From: Gemmatimonadetes bacterium T265
GTDB lineage: Bacteria; Gemmatimonadota; Gemmatimonadetes; Gemmatimonadales; Gemmatimonadaceae
DNA length: 64,000 bases
NCBI GenBank assembly: GCA_019973575.1
Contig: BPUI01000002.1
Location: 1,178,001 to 1,242,000 of the forward strand
Direction of reading: 5' to 3'
Below, piece by piece: positions 45,866 to 55,678 of the stretch; within the stretch, counting starts at the first letter, position 1; the number at the start of each line of letters is the position of its first letter. The notes beneath the pieces were generated by a model. That model ran no database searches, was not told the DNA's origin, and saw only the letters and a program-made list of their open reading frames with translations. Made by a program: the position numbers and the translations under genes.

Positions 45866-46884
45866 GCGACGACGGCCTGTACCGCGCGGCGGACGCCGGC
45901 GTCACGCAACGCCTGAGCACCGAGGGGACCGACCTGCTCACCCTCGCCGGCGTGAACGACCAGAACCTCGTCGAGCTGGCGCGGATCACCGGCGCGCGCG
46001 TCGCGCTCCGCGGCGAGACGCTCACGCTCGGCGGGAGCACGGACGGGGTCGCGCGCGCGACCGCGATCGCGCAGCGCATGCTCGAGATCACCCGTCAGGG
46101 CGTCGTGCTCACGCCGGACGACGTGCTGCGCATCAGCCTCGACCCGGGGCGCGAGGGCGACGGCGCGGTCGCGGGCGGGAACGGGGCGGGGCCGAACGGC
46201 GTCAGCTCGGGCGGGGCCGACGGGCGCCTCGCGCTGCCGGGCGTCCGCCGCGTCATCCAGGCGAAAACGCCCGGGCAGGCCGAGTACATGCGGAAGATCG
46301 CCGAGCACGACGTCGTGGTCGGCATCGGGCCGGCGGGGACCGGGAAGACGTACCTCGCCGTCGCGATGGCGGTCGACGCGCTCGTGCGTAAGCGCGTGCG
46401 GCGCATCGTGCTCGCGCGCCCCGCGGTCGAGGCGGGCGAGTCGTTAGGCTTTCTCCCCGGCGACATGCAGGCGAAGGTCGACCCGTACCTGCGCCCGCTC
46501 TACGACGCGCTCGACGAAATGATGCCGCAGGAGCGCGTGCAGAAGGCGCTCGAGACGCGCACGATCGAGATCGCGCCGCTCGCCTTCATGCGCGGCCGCA
46601 CGCTCGGCGACGCGTTCGTCATCCTCGACGAGGCGCAGAACGCGACCAACCTGCAGATGAAGATGTTCCTGACGCGCCTCGGCGTGAACTCGAAGATCGT
46701 CATCACCGGCGACAAGACGCAGATCGACCTCCCGAAGCGCGAGGACTCGGGACTGATGCAGGTGGAGCGCATCCTGCACGGCATCGAGGGGATCGCGTTC
46801 CACTACTTCGGCGAGGCCGACGTGGTGCGGCACCGGCTGGTCCGCGAGATCATCAAGGCGTACGCCGACGACGCGGGCGACTGA
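45862..46884 (+). CDS. PhoH-like ATPase
   Basis: A 340-residue P-loop protein: N-terminal KH-like region, a Gly/Ala-rich linker (~100-122), then the ATPase with Walker A GPAGTGKT (156-163), the family motif RPAVEAGESLGFLPGD and Walker B VILDEAQNAT near 254. PhoH/YbeZ-type proteins partner with YbeY in rRNA processing and stress; ybeY lies two genes downstream here. It overlaps aspS (GTGA). Confidence 0.93.
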   Translation: MSDDGLYRAADAGVTQRLSTEGTDLLTLAGVNDQNLVELARITGARVALRGETLTLGGSTDGVARATAIAQRMLEITRQGVVLTPDDVLRISLDPGREGDGAVAGGNGAGPNGVSSGGADGRLALPGVRRVIQAKTPGQAEYMRKIAEHDVVVGIGPAGTGKTYLAVAMAVDALVRKRVRRIVLARPAVEAGESLGFLPGDMQAKVDPYLRPLYDALDEMMPQERVQKALETRTIEIAPLAFMRGRTLGDAFVILDEAQNATNLQMKMFLTRLGVNSKIVITGDKTQIDLPKREDSGLMQVERILHGIEGIAFHYFGEADVVRHRLVREIIKAYADDAGD

Positions 46885-46915
46885 CGTCGCGCGCCCGAGA
46901 GGCGAAGGACGGATT

Positions 46916-49231
46916 GTGGGACTCTGGGGGTTGTCGGGCGTCGGGCACGGCGACGCCGCACCGGCCGACGCGGCCGAGCGCCTGCGCGGGCACGCGCTGC
47001 GCGCCGTGCTCGGCGTCGTGCTCGCGGCGCTGATCTACGCGCTCTTTCCGACCGCGCCCGCGGCCCTGACGCCGCTCTATGACGTCGGCACGGTCGCGCC
47101 GGAGGCGGTGATCGCGCCGTTCGCGTTCGCGATCCCGACGCCGGCCGCCGCGCTCGCCGCCGAGCGGGCCGACGCGGCCGCGGCGGTCGCGCCGGTGTTC
47201 GTGCGCCGCCCCGCGGCGGTCGATACGGCGCGCGCGCGGCTCGCGGCGCTCGACACGGCGCTCGACACAGCGCTCGCCGGGCTCGGCGCCGGTCGGGGCG
47301 CGTTGCTGCCGGACGGCGTGCGGCTGACCCCGGCCGAGGTCGCGCTCGCCCGCGACCCGCGGAGGCGGCGCGCGGCGGTCGACAGCGCCCGGCTCGCGCT
47401 GGAGCAGTGGCTGCCGCGGGGCGTCGTCGAAACGAGCGCGCTCCGCGACGTGCGCGGGCCGATTGCGGTCGTCGCCGCAGGGGGGGCCGGCCCGGTCGCG
47501 ACGGCGGACGTCGACACGCTCCTGACGTTCGCGAGCTTCCTCGCCCGCGCGGCGCGCCCGACCGCGACCGACCCGGCCTCGACGCTCCGCACGAAGCTGC
47601 TGAGCGCGAGCTTCGCGCCGACGCTCGCCTACGACCAACGCGAGACCGAGCGCCGCCGCGACGCGGCCGCGCGCGCGGTGCCCGCGACCCGCGGCTCGGT
47701 GCGCGCGGGCGAGCGGATCGTCGGCGCGCGCGAGGTGGTCGGGCGCGACGAGTACGAGCGACTCCGCGCGCTCCGCGCCGCGCAGGAACGGCAGGTCGAC
47801 GGCGCGCCGGGCGCGCGGGTCGGCCGGGTGCTCGGGTCGGTGCTCCACAACCTCGTCCTTATCGTCGTCGTCGGCGTCGCGCTGCGGCTGTTCCGCCCGG
47901 CGCTCTATGCGTCGTTCCGCGCGGTCGCGCTGTTCGCGATCGTCTTCGCCCTCGTCGCGCTCGCCGCGGCCGCGGTCGCACACTGGGGCGACGCGCGCCC
48001 GGAGCTCGTGCCCGTCGCGTTCGCGGCGATGCTCTTCAGCACGCTCTTCGACGCGCGGGTCAGCCTCGTCGCGGCCGCGCTCCTCGCCGTGTTGTTAGGC
48101 GAGCAGGGGCCGTTCCGCGGGACCGACGCGACGTTCGTCTTCCTCGTCGCCGGCGCCGCCGCCGCGCTGAGCGTCCGCACCGCACGGCGGCGGAGTCAGG
48201 CGTACATGCCGGTGCTCGTGGTCGCGGCCAGCTACGCGGTGGCGGCGGCGACGCTCGGGATCGCGCTCGGCTGGGCGTGGACGACCGTCGCGTTCACGGC
48301 GCTCGGCGGCGCGGCCGCCGGGCTCGCGTCGGTCGTCCTCGGGATGGCGCTCCTGCCGCTCGCGGAGGACTTCACCGGCGTCGACACGTACCTGCGGCTG
48401 CTCGAGTGGTCCGACCTGAACCGGCCGCTCCTCCGCCGCCTCGCCGTCGAGGCGCCCGGCACGTTCGCCCACACGATCGCGATGGCGAACCTCGTCGAGG
48501 CCGCCGCGAACGCGATCGGCGCGAACGGACTCCTCGGCCGCGTCGGGACGTACTACCACGACATCGGGAAACTGGAGCGGCCGCAGTACTTCGTCGAAAA
48601 CCAGGGGCGCGGCCGCAACCCGCACGACAAGCTCAAGCCATCGGCGAGCGCGGCGATCATCCGCGGACACGTGCGCGAGGGGCTCGCCCTCGCCGACGAG
48701 TACAAGCTGCCCAACGCGCTGCGCGCGTTCATCACGCAGCACCACGGCACCAACCGCATCGTCTACTTCTACGAGCGCGCGCGCGAGCGCGGCGACGCGA
48801 GCCCGTCGACCTCGGAGTACGCCTACGGCGGCCCGCTGCCCAACACGCCCGAGACGGCGATCTGCATGCTCGCCGACGGCGTCGAGGCCGCGGCCCGCGC
48901 GCTCCCCGAACCCTCGCCCGACCGCATCCGGGAGGTCGTCGAGCGGATCGTGCAGCAGCGACTCGAGCAGGGGCAGCTGCGCGACGCGCCGCTGACGCTC
49001 GGTCAACTCGAGACGGTGAAGGACGCGTTCGCGCGTGTCCTGCTCGGGATGTACCACGGCCGCATCGACTACCCGGCCGCGCCGCCGACGAACGGCGCGG
49101 CGGCGGACGGCGCAGCGGCCGCCGTGACGTCGACGAACGGCACGGCTGCCGCGAACGGCGCCGCGACCAACGGCGCGACCACGACGGGTGCCCCCGGCGC
49201 GGCCCGGGCCGCCACCGGCGAGCGCGCGTGA
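46916..49231 (+). CDS. 7TM-HD membrane phosphodiesterase (PgpH-like)
   Basis: A 771-residue protein of the 7TM-7TMR-HD family. One N-terminal helix (~30-48), an extracellular domain (to ~300), seven membrane helices (~310-500), then a cytosolic HD domain: APGTFAHTIAMANLVEAAANAIG, YYHDIGKLERPQYF, ITQHHGTNRI and MLADGVEAAARA. The Listeria homologue PgpH degrades c-di-AMP, so that substrate is likely, but no cyclase gene is in the window. The last ~45 residues are Asn/Gly/Ala/Thr repeats. The GTG start has AAGGA ~8 nt upstream. It overlaps ybeY (GTGA). Confidence 0.88.
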   Translation: MGLWGLSGVGHGDAAPADAAERLRGHALRAVLGVVLAALIYALFPTAPAALTPLYDVGTVAPEAVIAPFAFAIPTPAAALAAERADAAAAVAPVFVRRPAAVDTARARLAALDTALDTALAGLGAGRGALLPDGVRLTPAEVALARDPRRRRAAVDSARLALEQWLPRGVVETSALRDVRGPIAVVAAGGAGPVATADVDTLLTFASFLARAARPTATDPASTLRTKLLSASFAPTLAYDQRETERRRDAAARAVPATRGSVRAGERIVGAREVVGRDEYERLRALRAAQERQVDGAPGARVGRVLGSVLHNLVLIVVVGVALRLFRPALYASFRAVALFAIVFALVALAAAAVAHWGDARPELVPVAFAAMLFSTLFDARVSLVAAALLAVLLGEQGPFRGTDATFVFLVAGAAAALSVRTARRRSQAYMPVLVVAASYAVAAATLGIALGWAWTTVAFTALGGAAAGLASVVLGMALLPLAEDFTGVDTYLRLLEWSDLNRPLLRRLAVEAPGTFAHTIAMANLVEAAANAIGANGLLGRVGTYYHDIGKLERPQYFVENQGRGRNPHDKLKPSASAAIIRGHVREGLALADEYKLPNALRAFITQHHGTNRIVYFYERARERGDASPSTSEYAYGGPLPNTPETAICMLADGVEAAARALPEPSPDRIREVVERIVQQRLEQGQLRDAPLTLGQLETVKDAFARVLLGMYHGRIDYPAAPPTNGAAADGAAAAVTSTNGTAAANGAATNGATTTGAPGAARAATGERA

Positions 49232-49683
49232 GCGTCGAGGTGCACGTGAACGCGGTCGGCGTGCGTGTTCCGCTCGCCCGGATGCGCGTGAAGGCGCTCG
49301 CCGCCGACGTGGTGCGCGCCGAACGCGTGCGTCACGCGGAGCTGTCGTACACGTTCGTGACACGCCACGCGATCGCGACGCTCAACCGACGTCACCTCGG
49401 CCACCGCGGTCCGACGGACATCATCACGTTCGAGTTCGCGGCGGTTCCGGGCGGACCGGTCGGTGGAGACGTCTACATCGCGCCGGAGGTCGCGCGCGAG
49501 CACGCCGCGCGCTTCGGGCGGCCCGCGCGCGAGGAGCTCGCCCGACTCGTCGTCCACGGCGCGCTGCACGCGATCGGCTACACGCATCCGGAGGACGGCT
49601 CGCGCGAGACGTCGGCCATGTGGCGGCGGCAGGAACGGTACCTCGTGCGTTTCTATGCCCGCCCCGAGCCCGCACCCGCATGA
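49228..49683 (+). CDS. ybeY: Endoribonuclease YbeY
   Basis: Zinc endoribonuclease of 16S rRNA maturation and ribosome quality control. The 151-residue product has the zinc site His110, His114, His120 (HGALHAIGYTH; the usual Asp before the third His is Thr) and the preceding strand PTDIITFEF. The phoH-HD-ybeY-CorC order is conserved widely and supports the call. It overlaps its neighbours on both sides (GTGA, ATGA). Confidence 0.92.
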   Translation: MSVEVHVNAVGVRVPLARMRVKALAADVVRAERVRHAELSYTFVTRHAIATLNRRHLGHRGPTDIITFEFAAVPGGPVGGDVYIAPEVAREHAARFGRPAREELARLVVHGALHAIGYTHPEDGSRETSAMWRRQERYLVRFYARPEPAPA

Positions 49684-50957
49684 CGTTCGTCCTGCTGGCG
49701 TGCGGCGCGCTCGCGCTGGCTGCGGCGTTCGCGTGCGCGCGGGCGCTCGCCGTGCTCCGGCACGTGCACGGCGACGCGTCGCCCGGTAGTCGCCCCGAGC
49801 GCGACGAGCGTCGGTACGGCGCGCTCGGCGTCGCTCGCCTCGCCGCGCACACCGCGAGTGGCGCGGCGATCGCGAGAGGCGGGGTCGACGCGCAACTCGA
49901 TACGGGGGCGTTCGCGCTACTTGTCGCCGCGGGCGCCATCCTGAGCGCGTACATCGAGCTCGCCGGGCGCGAGGCCGGCGACGCCGCGGCGCGCGCGCGC
50001 GTCTCGGCCGACGCGGGCGCGCGGCGCGTCGCCGACGTCGCGCGCACACTCGTCGCGCCGTGGGCGGCGCTCACCGACGCGCTCGACGACGCGTTCGCGC
50101 GCGTCCTCCCCGCGGCCGACGTGGACGCGGCCGCGCGGGACGAGGCCGCCGAGCAGTTCCGCGAGATCGTCACCGCGGAGGCGGACGTCGGCGCGGACGA
50201 GCGCGCGTTTCTCGCCGGCGCGTTCACGATCACCGACACGCCCGTCTCGGACGTCATGGTCCCGCGCGTCGACGTCGTCGGCGTGCCGCGCGACGCGCCC
50301 TGGTCCGAGGTCGTCGCGCGCGTGCGGAGTTCGCGGCACTCGCGCCTCCCCGTCTACCACGAGACGATCGACGACGTCGTCGGCGTGCTGTACGCGAAGG
50401 ACCTCCTGCCCGCCGTCGTCGCCGACGAGCCGCCCGAGCACTGGGACGCGCTCCTCCGCACGGCGAGCTTCATCCCGCCGACGAAGCGCGTCGACGACCA
50501 GCTCCGCGACTTTCGTACGTCGCGCAACCACTTCGCCGTCGTCGTCGACGAGTACGGCGGCACCGCCGGCATCGTCACCATCGAGGACCTGCTCGAGGAG
50601 ATCGTCGGCGAGATCCGCGACGAGCGCGACGACGAAACGCCGCCGGTCGAATCCGAAGGGGCCGACAGGTTCTGGGTCTCGGCGCGGCTCACGCTCGCCG
50701 AACTCTCGGAGGTGCTCGGCCACCCGATCGAACATGACGAGGTCTCGACCGTCGGCGGGCTCGTGTACGAGCTGTTGGGGCGCGTGCCGCGCAACGGCGA
50801 GCGGCTCACGATCGGTCCCTTCCGCGTGGTGGTCGAGCGGGTCGTGCGCCGCCGCATCCAGCGCGTGTACTTCGAGCGGCGTGAGGAGCCCGTCGCGAGC
50901 GCCGACGCGGGGACCGCCGCCGACGCCGCGCGGACGATCGGAGGACCGAACGCGTGA
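49680..50957 (+). CDS. CorC/HlyC-family CBS-domain membrane protein
   Basis: A 425-residue protein. The N-terminal ~100 residues have two or three hydrophobic segments and no good DUF21 match. A CBS pair follows (~190-315: VSDVMVPRVDVVGVP, SRLPVYHETIDDVVGVLYAKDL, HFAVVVDEYGGTAGIVTIEDLLEEIVGEI). The transporter-associated CorC_C domain is at ~335-405 (DRFWVSARLTLAELSEVLG). Relatives are CNNM/CorC-type magnesium or cobalt efflux proteins. It overlaps ybeY and the next gene, a shorter paralogue. Confidence 0.85.
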   Translation: MTFVLLACGALALAAAFACARALAVLRHVHGDASPGSRPERDERRYGALGVARLAAHTASGAAIARGGVDAQLDTGAFALLVAAGAILSAYIELAGREAGDAAARARVSADAGARRVADVARTLVAPWAALTDALDDAFARVLPAADVDAAARDEAAEQFREIVTAEADVGADERAFLAGAFTITDTPVSDVMVPRVDVVGVPRDAPWSEVVARVRSSRHSRLPVYHETIDDVVGVLYAKDLLPAVVADEPPEHWDALLRTASFIPPTKRVDDQLRDFRTSRNHFAVVVDEYGGTAGIVTIEDLLEEIVGEIRDERDDETPPVESEGADRFWVSARLTLAELSEVLGHPIEHDEVSTVGGLVYELLGRVPRNGERLTIGPFRVVVERVVRRRIQRVYFERREEPVASADAGTAADAARTIGGPNA

Positions 50958-51940
50958 CGGGCGTCGTCGTCGCGATCTGCGTCGCCGTCACCGCGCTGTA
51001 TACCGCGGGCGCGTTCTCGCTACGTGCGGTGAGCCGCATCTGGCTGCGCCACCTCGTCGAGCGACGGCCTGCGGGCGTCATATTAGCGGAACGGTACCTC
51101 TCGCGCCCGCAGACGCTGCACGCGGCCGCAGGCGGCGCAACCGCGCTGGCCGCGTTCACGGCGGGCGCGCTCGCGGGTACCGCCGGCGCCGCCCTCGCGT
51201 CGTCGCTCTGGATCGTCGGGGTAATTACGGCGCTCTGCGTGCTCGGCGTCGCGATCCCGCGCGGCCTCGCGCGGCGGTTCCCGACCCGAGTCGTGCCGAT
51301 CGGACTGCCGGCGCTCCGGGCGGCGGACGTCGTGCTCGCGCCGGTGCGCGTCCTCGCCGCGCGGACCGCCGGCGCTCGCCTCGCGCCGGAGCGGGACGCG
51401 AGCGCACCGGAGCCGTCCGCGCACAGCGACCTCGAGGACCTGCTCCGGGAGGGGCAGCTCGAAGGCGTCGGCGAGGCGTCCGAACTGGCGATCATCAGCG
51501 GCGTCGTGCAGTTCGGCGAGAAATGCGTCGGGGACGTGATGACGCCGCGGGCGCAGGTGTTCGCGCTCGATGCCGACGTTCCTGCGCGCGAGCTCGCCCG
51601 CGCCGTCGCGGCGTCCGGCTACAGTCGCGTCCCGGTCTACCGGGGATCACTCGACCAGATCGTTGGCGTCGTGCTCGCGTTCGACGTGCTGCAGACTGGT
51701 GGTGAGGGCGCGCCGACCGTGCACCCCGTGTTCTCCGCCGCGCCACGACTCGCGTGTACGGAGTTGCTCACGCGCATGCTCCGCGCCGGCCTACAGCTCG
51801 CGGTCGTGCGCGACGACGCCGGGGCGACCCTTGGTGTCGTCACGCTCGAAGACTTGCTCGAGGAGCTCGTCGGCGACATCCGCGACGAGCACGACGAGCC
51901 CGGCCCCGCGGAGGCCGGCACGCCGGCTGTGGACGTCTAG
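50954..51940 (+). CDS. CNNM/CBS-domain membrane protein, shorter paralogue
   Basis: A 328-residue protein with three or four N-terminal helices (~1-130) and a CBS pair (~190-310: VGDVMTPRAQVFALD, SRVPVYRGSLDQIVGVVLAFDVL, VVTLEDLLEELVGDIRDEHDEP). It lacks the C-terminal CorC_C domain of its upstream neighbour, with which it overlaps by 4 nt (GTGA). The pair may form a heteromer, as adjacent CNNM-type genes often do; this is inference. Confidence 0.8.
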   Translation: MTGVVVAICVAVTALYTAGAFSLRAVSRIWLRHLVERRPAGVILAERYLSRPQTLHAAAGGATALAAFTAGALAGTAGAALASSLWIVGVITALCVLGVAIPRGLARRFPTRVVPIGLPALRAADVVLAPVRVLAARTAGARLAPERDASAPEPSAHSDLEDLLREGQLEGVGEASELAIISGVVQFGEKCVGDVMTPRAQVFALDADVPARELARAVAASGYSRVPVYRGSLDQIVGVVLAFDVLQTGGEGAPTVHPVFSAAPRLACTELLTRMLRAGLQLAVVRDDAGATLGVVTLEDLLEELVGDIRDEHDEPGPAEAGTPAVDV

Positions 51941-51996
51941 CCGCGGAGGTCTAACCGTGTGACCGGGTCGCGGCGCGGCCGCCGCGGCCTGCCGGT

Positions 51997-52002
51997 TAGC
52001 TT
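51997..52002 (+). promoter_or_regulatory. -10-like element TAGCTT for meaB (leaderless type)
   Basis: TAGCTT ends 7 nt before the meaB ATG at 52010. It supports this ATG over the GTG at 51959 in the same frame. Confidence 0.45.
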
Positions 52003-52009
52003 CCGGCAC

Positions 52010-53185
52010 ATGTCGTCGCCCCCCGCGACCGCCGCGCCGTCCGTGCCGCGTGCGGACCCGATCGCCCCCCGCGCTGACCCGATCGGCCGCGTCCTCGCCG
52101 ACATCGACGCGGGTCGCGCCGCGGCGGTCGCCCGCGCCGTCAGCATCGTCGAGAATCACCGGCCGGGGTTCGACCGGCTGCTCGGCGCGTTGCACCCGCG
52201 GCTCGGCCGCGCGGAGCGGATCGGGATCACGGGGCCGCCCGGCGCGGGCAAGAGCACGCTCACGACGGCGCTCGCGCGCGCGCTGCGGGCGCGCGGCAAG
52301 CGCGTCGGCATCGTCGCGGTCGACCCGACGTCCCCGTTCACCGGCGGCGCGCTGCTCGGCGACCGCGTGCGCATGGAGGCGGTCGCACTCGACCCGGGCG
52401 TGTTCATCCGCTCGCTCGCGACGCGCGGATCGTTAGGCGGGCTGTCGAGCGCGGCGCGCGAGGTGTGCGACGTGCTCGACGGCGCGGGGTTCGACGTCGT
52501 CCTGCTCGAAACAGTCGGCGTGGGCCAGAGCGAACTCGACGTCTCGCGCGCGGCGGACACGACGCTCGTCGTGCTCGTGCCCGAGAGCGGCGACTCGATC
52601 CAGACGCTCAAGGCCGGCGTGATGGAGATCGCCGACGTGTTCTGCGTCAACAAGGCGGACCGCCCCGGCGCCGACCGGCTGCGCAACGACATCGAGCTGA
52701 TGCTCGGCCTGCGCCGCGGCGGGACGGGCGCGACGCCGGCGCACCACGGCGTGGACCTCGCGGGGCTGGCGGACGACCCCGCGCATCGCGACCACGTGCG
52801 CGACCTCCTGAACCCGGCGCGCGGCGCCCGGCGCGCGGCAGCGGGCGAGCAGGAGGGGACGTGGACGCCCCCGGTGCTCCGGAGCGTCGCGTCCAAGGGC
52901 GAGGGCGTCGACGAGGTGCTCGACGCGCTCGACCGTCACCGGCGCTATCTTGAAGCCAGCGGCCAACTTGCGGAGCGTCGGCGGGCGCGGCTCCGCGAGC
53001 GCGTCGTCGAGATCACGGAAGCAACGTTGCGCCGGCGGCTGTGGAACGATGCTGGCACAAATGCGTGGCTCGACTCGCAGCTGCCGGCCGTGCAGGCCGG
53101 CGAGACGACGCCGTTCGCGGTCGCCGACGCGCTGGTCGCCCGCAGCGGCGCATTGATCGGCGGCCCGCCGCGCGGCGGCGCCTGA
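52010..53185 (+). CDS. meaB: B12-mutase GTPase chaperone MeaB/ArgK
   Basis: G3E-family GTPase that protects and reloads adenosylcobalamin in acyl-CoA mutases. The 391-residue product has Walker [10 protein letters not shown] (75-83), the base [18 protein letters not shown], the G3 region [16 protein letters not shown] and NKAD (guanine specificity) near 223. It immediately precedes the mutase gene (17-nt gap), the normal context. Leu-Gly at 52432 is TTAGGC. Confidence 0.94.
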   Translation: MSSPPATAAPSVPRADPIAPRADPIGRVLADIDAGRAAAVARAVSIVENHRPGFDRLLGALHPRLGRAERIGITGPPGAGKSTLTTALARALRARGKRVGIVAVDPTSPFTGGALLGDRVRMEAVALDPGVFIRSLATRGSLGGLSSAAREVCDVLDGAGFDVVLLETVGVGQSELDVSRAADTTLVVLVPESGDSIQTLKAGVMEIADVFCVNKADRPGADRLRNDIELMLGLRRGGTGATPAHHGVDLAGLADDPAHRDHVRDLLNPARGARRAAAGEQEGTWTPPVLRSVASKGEGVDEVLDALDRHRRYLEASGQLAERRRARLRERVVEITEATLRRRLWNDAGTNAWLDSQLPAVQAGETTPFAVADALVARSGALIGGPPRGGA

Positions 53186-53201
53186 CCCGGAGACCTCGAC
53201 C

Positions 53202-54890
53202 ATGGCGACAGCGCAAGAACTCGAGCAGGAGATCCGCGACCGCGACGACGAGATCGCCCGGTTGCGCGCGGAGGTCGCGGCGTGGCGCGCCCGCTATGAC
53301 GAGGGTGCGGTGCGCGACGTCGCGTATACGAACTCCGCCGACGAGGTCGCGCCGCTCTACACCGCGCTCGACACCGGGGAGCGCGTGGACGTCGAGGTGC
53401 CCGGCGTATACCCATTCACGCGCGGCATCCACCCGACCGGCTACCGCGGCAAGCTGTGGACGATGCGGCAGTTCGCGGGCTTCTCGACCGCCCGCGAGAC
53501 CAACGAGCGGTTCAAGTTCCTGCTCTCGCAGGGGCAGACGGGGCTCTCGGTCGCCTTCGACTTCCCGACGTTGATGGGCTACGACTCCGACCACCCGCGC
53601 TCTGAGGGCGAGGTGGGGAAGTGCGGCGTGGCGATCTCCTCGCTCGCCGACATGGAGACGCTCATGGACGGGATCCCGTTAGGCCGGGTCTCCACGTCGA
53701 TGACCATCAACGGCCCGGCAATCATCCTTTTCTGCTTCTACGCCGCCGCGGCCGAGAAGCAGGGGGTGCCGCTCGCGCGGATCCAGGGGACGGTCCAGAA
53801 CGACATCCTCAAGGAGTACATGGCGCAGCACGCGTGGTGCTTCCCGATCGAGCCCGCGCTACGCCTGATCGTCGACATGTTCGAGTGGTGCTCGGCCAAC
53901 ACGCCGAAGTGGAACACGATCTCGATCTCGGGCTACCACATCCGCGAGGCCGGGAGCACGGCGGCGCAGGAGCTCGCGTTCACGCTCGCCGACGGGTTCA
54001 CCTACGTCGAGCGTGGCGTCGCGCGCGGCCTGAACGTCGACGACTTCGCGCCGCGCCTGTCGTTCTTCTGGGACGTGCACAACGATCTGTTCGAGGAGGT
54101 CGCGAAGCTCCGCGCGGCGCGGCGCATCTGGGCGCGCCGCATGCGCGACGTCTACGGCGCAAAGGACCCGCGCTCGTGGATGCTGCGGTTCCACGCGCAG
54201 ACCGCGGGCGTCACGCTCACCGCGCCGCAGCCGATGAACAACGTCGTGCGCGTCGCGTACCAGGGGCTCGCGGCCGTGCTCGGCGGGACGCAGTCGCTGC
54301 ACACGAACTCGATGGACGAGACGCTCGCGCTGCCGACCGAGCAGGCCGTGCAGGTCGCACTCCGCACGCAGCAGATCCTCGCCTACGAGACCGGCGTGCC
54401 CAACGTCATCGACCCGCTCGGCGGGTCGCACTACGTGGAGGCGCTCACGGACGCGCTCGAGGCGGACGCCGAGCGGTTGTCCGCGGAGATCGAGGCGCAG
54501 GGCGGGGTGGTCGCGGGGCTCGAGGCCGGGTGGTTCCAGCGTCGTATCGCGGAGAGCGCGGCGCGGCAGCAGTGGGAGTTCGAGCAGCGGCGCAAGCTGA
54601 TCGTCGGCGTCAACGCGTTCGTGACCGACGAGCCCGAACTCGGGATTCCGCTGCTCAGGATCGGCGAGGACGCCGAGCGCGAGCAGCGCGCGCGCATGGC
54701 CGAAATGCGCGCGACGCGCGACAACGCGCTCGTCGCGCAGCGATTGGAAGCACTGCGCGAGGCGGCGCGCGGGACGACCAACGTCGTGCCGCTGATCCTC
54801 GACTGCGCGCGGGCGTACTGCACGCTCTACGAGATCCGCGCGGCGTTGGAGGACGTGTTCGGGGCGTATCGCGAGCCGGTCTTCTTCTGA
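53202..54890 (+). CDS. Acyl-CoA mutase catalytic subunit, isobutyryl-CoA mutase-like
   Basis: A 562-residue catalytic TIM barrel of the methylmalonyl-CoA mutase family without the B12 domain, which is the separate gene at 55679. An N-terminal helix precedes the [18 protein letters not shown] segment. Two substrate-specificity positions can be read: [10 protein letters not shown] has Phe91 where methylmalonyl-CoA mutase has Tyr, and [12 protein letters not shown] has Gln209 where it has Arg. Phe/Gln is the pair of isobutyryl-CoA mutase (IcmA), which also has this split size. Predicted reaction: isobutyryl-CoA to n-butyryl-CoA. Automatic annotation would probably say methylmalonyl-CoA mutase. 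GGAG lies 9 nt before the ATG. Confidence 0.88.
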   Translation: MATAQELEQEIRDRDDEIARLRAEVAAWRARYDEGAVRDVAYTNSADEVAPLYTALDTGERVDVEVPGVYPFTRGIHPTGYRGKLWTMRQFAGFSTARETNERFKFLLSQGQTGLSVAFDFPTLMGYDSDHPRSEGEVGKCGVAISSLADMETLMDGIPLGRVSTSMTINGPAIILFCFYAAAAEKQGVPLARIQGTVQNDILKEYMAQHAWCFPIEPALRLIVDMFEWCSANTPKWNTISISGYHIREAGSTAAQELAFTLADGFTYVERGVARGLNVDDFAPRLSFFWDVHNDLFEEVAKLRAARRIWARRMRDVYGAKDPRSWMLRFHAQTAGVTLTAPQPMNNVVRVAYQGLAAVLGGTQSLHTNSMDETLALPTEQAVQVALRTQQILAYETGVPNVIDPLGGSHYVEALTDALEADAERLSAEIEAQGGVVAGLEAGWFQRRIAESAARQQWEFEQRRKLIVGVNAFVTDEPELGIPLLRIGEDAEREQRARMAEMRATRDNALVAQRLEALREAARGTTNVVPLILDCARAYCTLYEIRAALEDVFGAYREPVFF

Positions 54891-55666
54891 ACCGGTCGCC
54901 CAAGCCCCCGGGCGCCGCCGACTGGTGGGCGACGTACTTCGACGCGCACTACCTCACCGAGTACGAACCGCTCTTCACCGAGGCGCGGGACCGGCGCGAG
55001 GTCGCGCGCCTGGTCGACCTTCTCCAACTTCCCGCCGGCGCACGCGTCCTCGACTGCCCGTGCGGCCAGGGCCGACACGCGCACCTCCTCGCCGCGGCCG
55101 GCTATGACGTCGACGGGCTGGACTACTCGGCGGAACTTCTCGCACGGGCGAAGGCGCGAGGCACCGGGCGGACGCTGCACTACACGCGCGGCGACATGCG
55201 CCGACTGCCCGTGCGCTGGACGGGCTGTTTTGACGCGGTGCTCAACCTCTTTACGTCCTTCGGCTTCTTCCTCGACCCGCACGACGACGCGCGCGTGGTG
55301 GCCGAGTTCGCGCGCGTGCTCAAGCCCGGCGGCCTGCTCGTGTGGCACGGCGGGAGCCGCGACGGCGTCATGGCGCGCTTCCTGGACCGCGACTGGTGGC
55401 GCTCCGAGACGGGGACGATGATCGGGCACGAGCGCTCGTTCGACGCGCTGTCGGGCGTGCTCACGGTGCGCACGACGTGGCAGGGTCCGGACGGCGGGGG
55501 CGAGCGCGAGCACCGCATCCGGCTGTACACGGCGACGCGCCTCGCCGAGCTGTGCGCGGCGGCCGGACTCATCGTCGAGGCGGCGTACGACGGCTGGCGC
55601 GAGCGGCCGCTCCGGCGGCGGTCGTCGGAGATGCTCCTCGTGGCCCGGCGCGAGCACGCCGGGTAA
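54887..55666 (+). CDS. SAM-dependent methyltransferase, apparent CTG start
   Basis: A class I methyltransferase of about 259 residues: motif [17 protein letters not shown] (54-69), acidic VDGLDYS, GDMRRLP and post-[15 protein letters not shown], then [10 protein letters not shown]. The family N-terminus ([13 protein letters not shown]) is present, but no ATG, GTG or TTG lies in frame near it or before motif I. The only sensible start is CTG 54887, which overlaps the mutase stop as CTGA. It lies between the two mutase subunit genes. Substrate unknown; a small metabolite is likely. Confidence 0.8.
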   Translation: MNRSPKPPGAADWWATYFDAHYLTEYEPLFTEARDRREVARLVDLLQLPAGARVLDCPCGQGRHAHLLAAAGYDVDGLDYSAELLARAKARGTGRTLHYTRGDMRRLPVRWTGCFDAVLNLFTSFGFFLDPHDDARVVAEFARVLKPGGLLVWHGGSRDGVMARFLDRDWWRSETGTMIGHERSFDALSGVLTVRTTWQGPDGGGEREHRIRLYTATRLAELCAAAGLIVEAAYDGWRERPLRRRSSEMLLVARREHAG

Positions 55667-55669
55667 CTT
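55664..55669 (+). promoter_or_regulatory. -10-like element TAACTT before the B12-subunit gene
   Basis: TAACTT ends 9 nt before ATG 55679 and includes the TAA stop of the methyltransferase. The B12 subunit may thus have its own leaderless transcript. Confidence 0.35.
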
Positions 55670-55678
55670 GCGCCGGCT

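Noticed and set aside
53202-54890. Truncated methylmalonyl-CoA mutase lacking its B12 domain
   Set aside because: The B12 domain is a complete separate gene at 55679-56128; the two-subunit form is normal for IcmA/IcmB and archaeal mutases.
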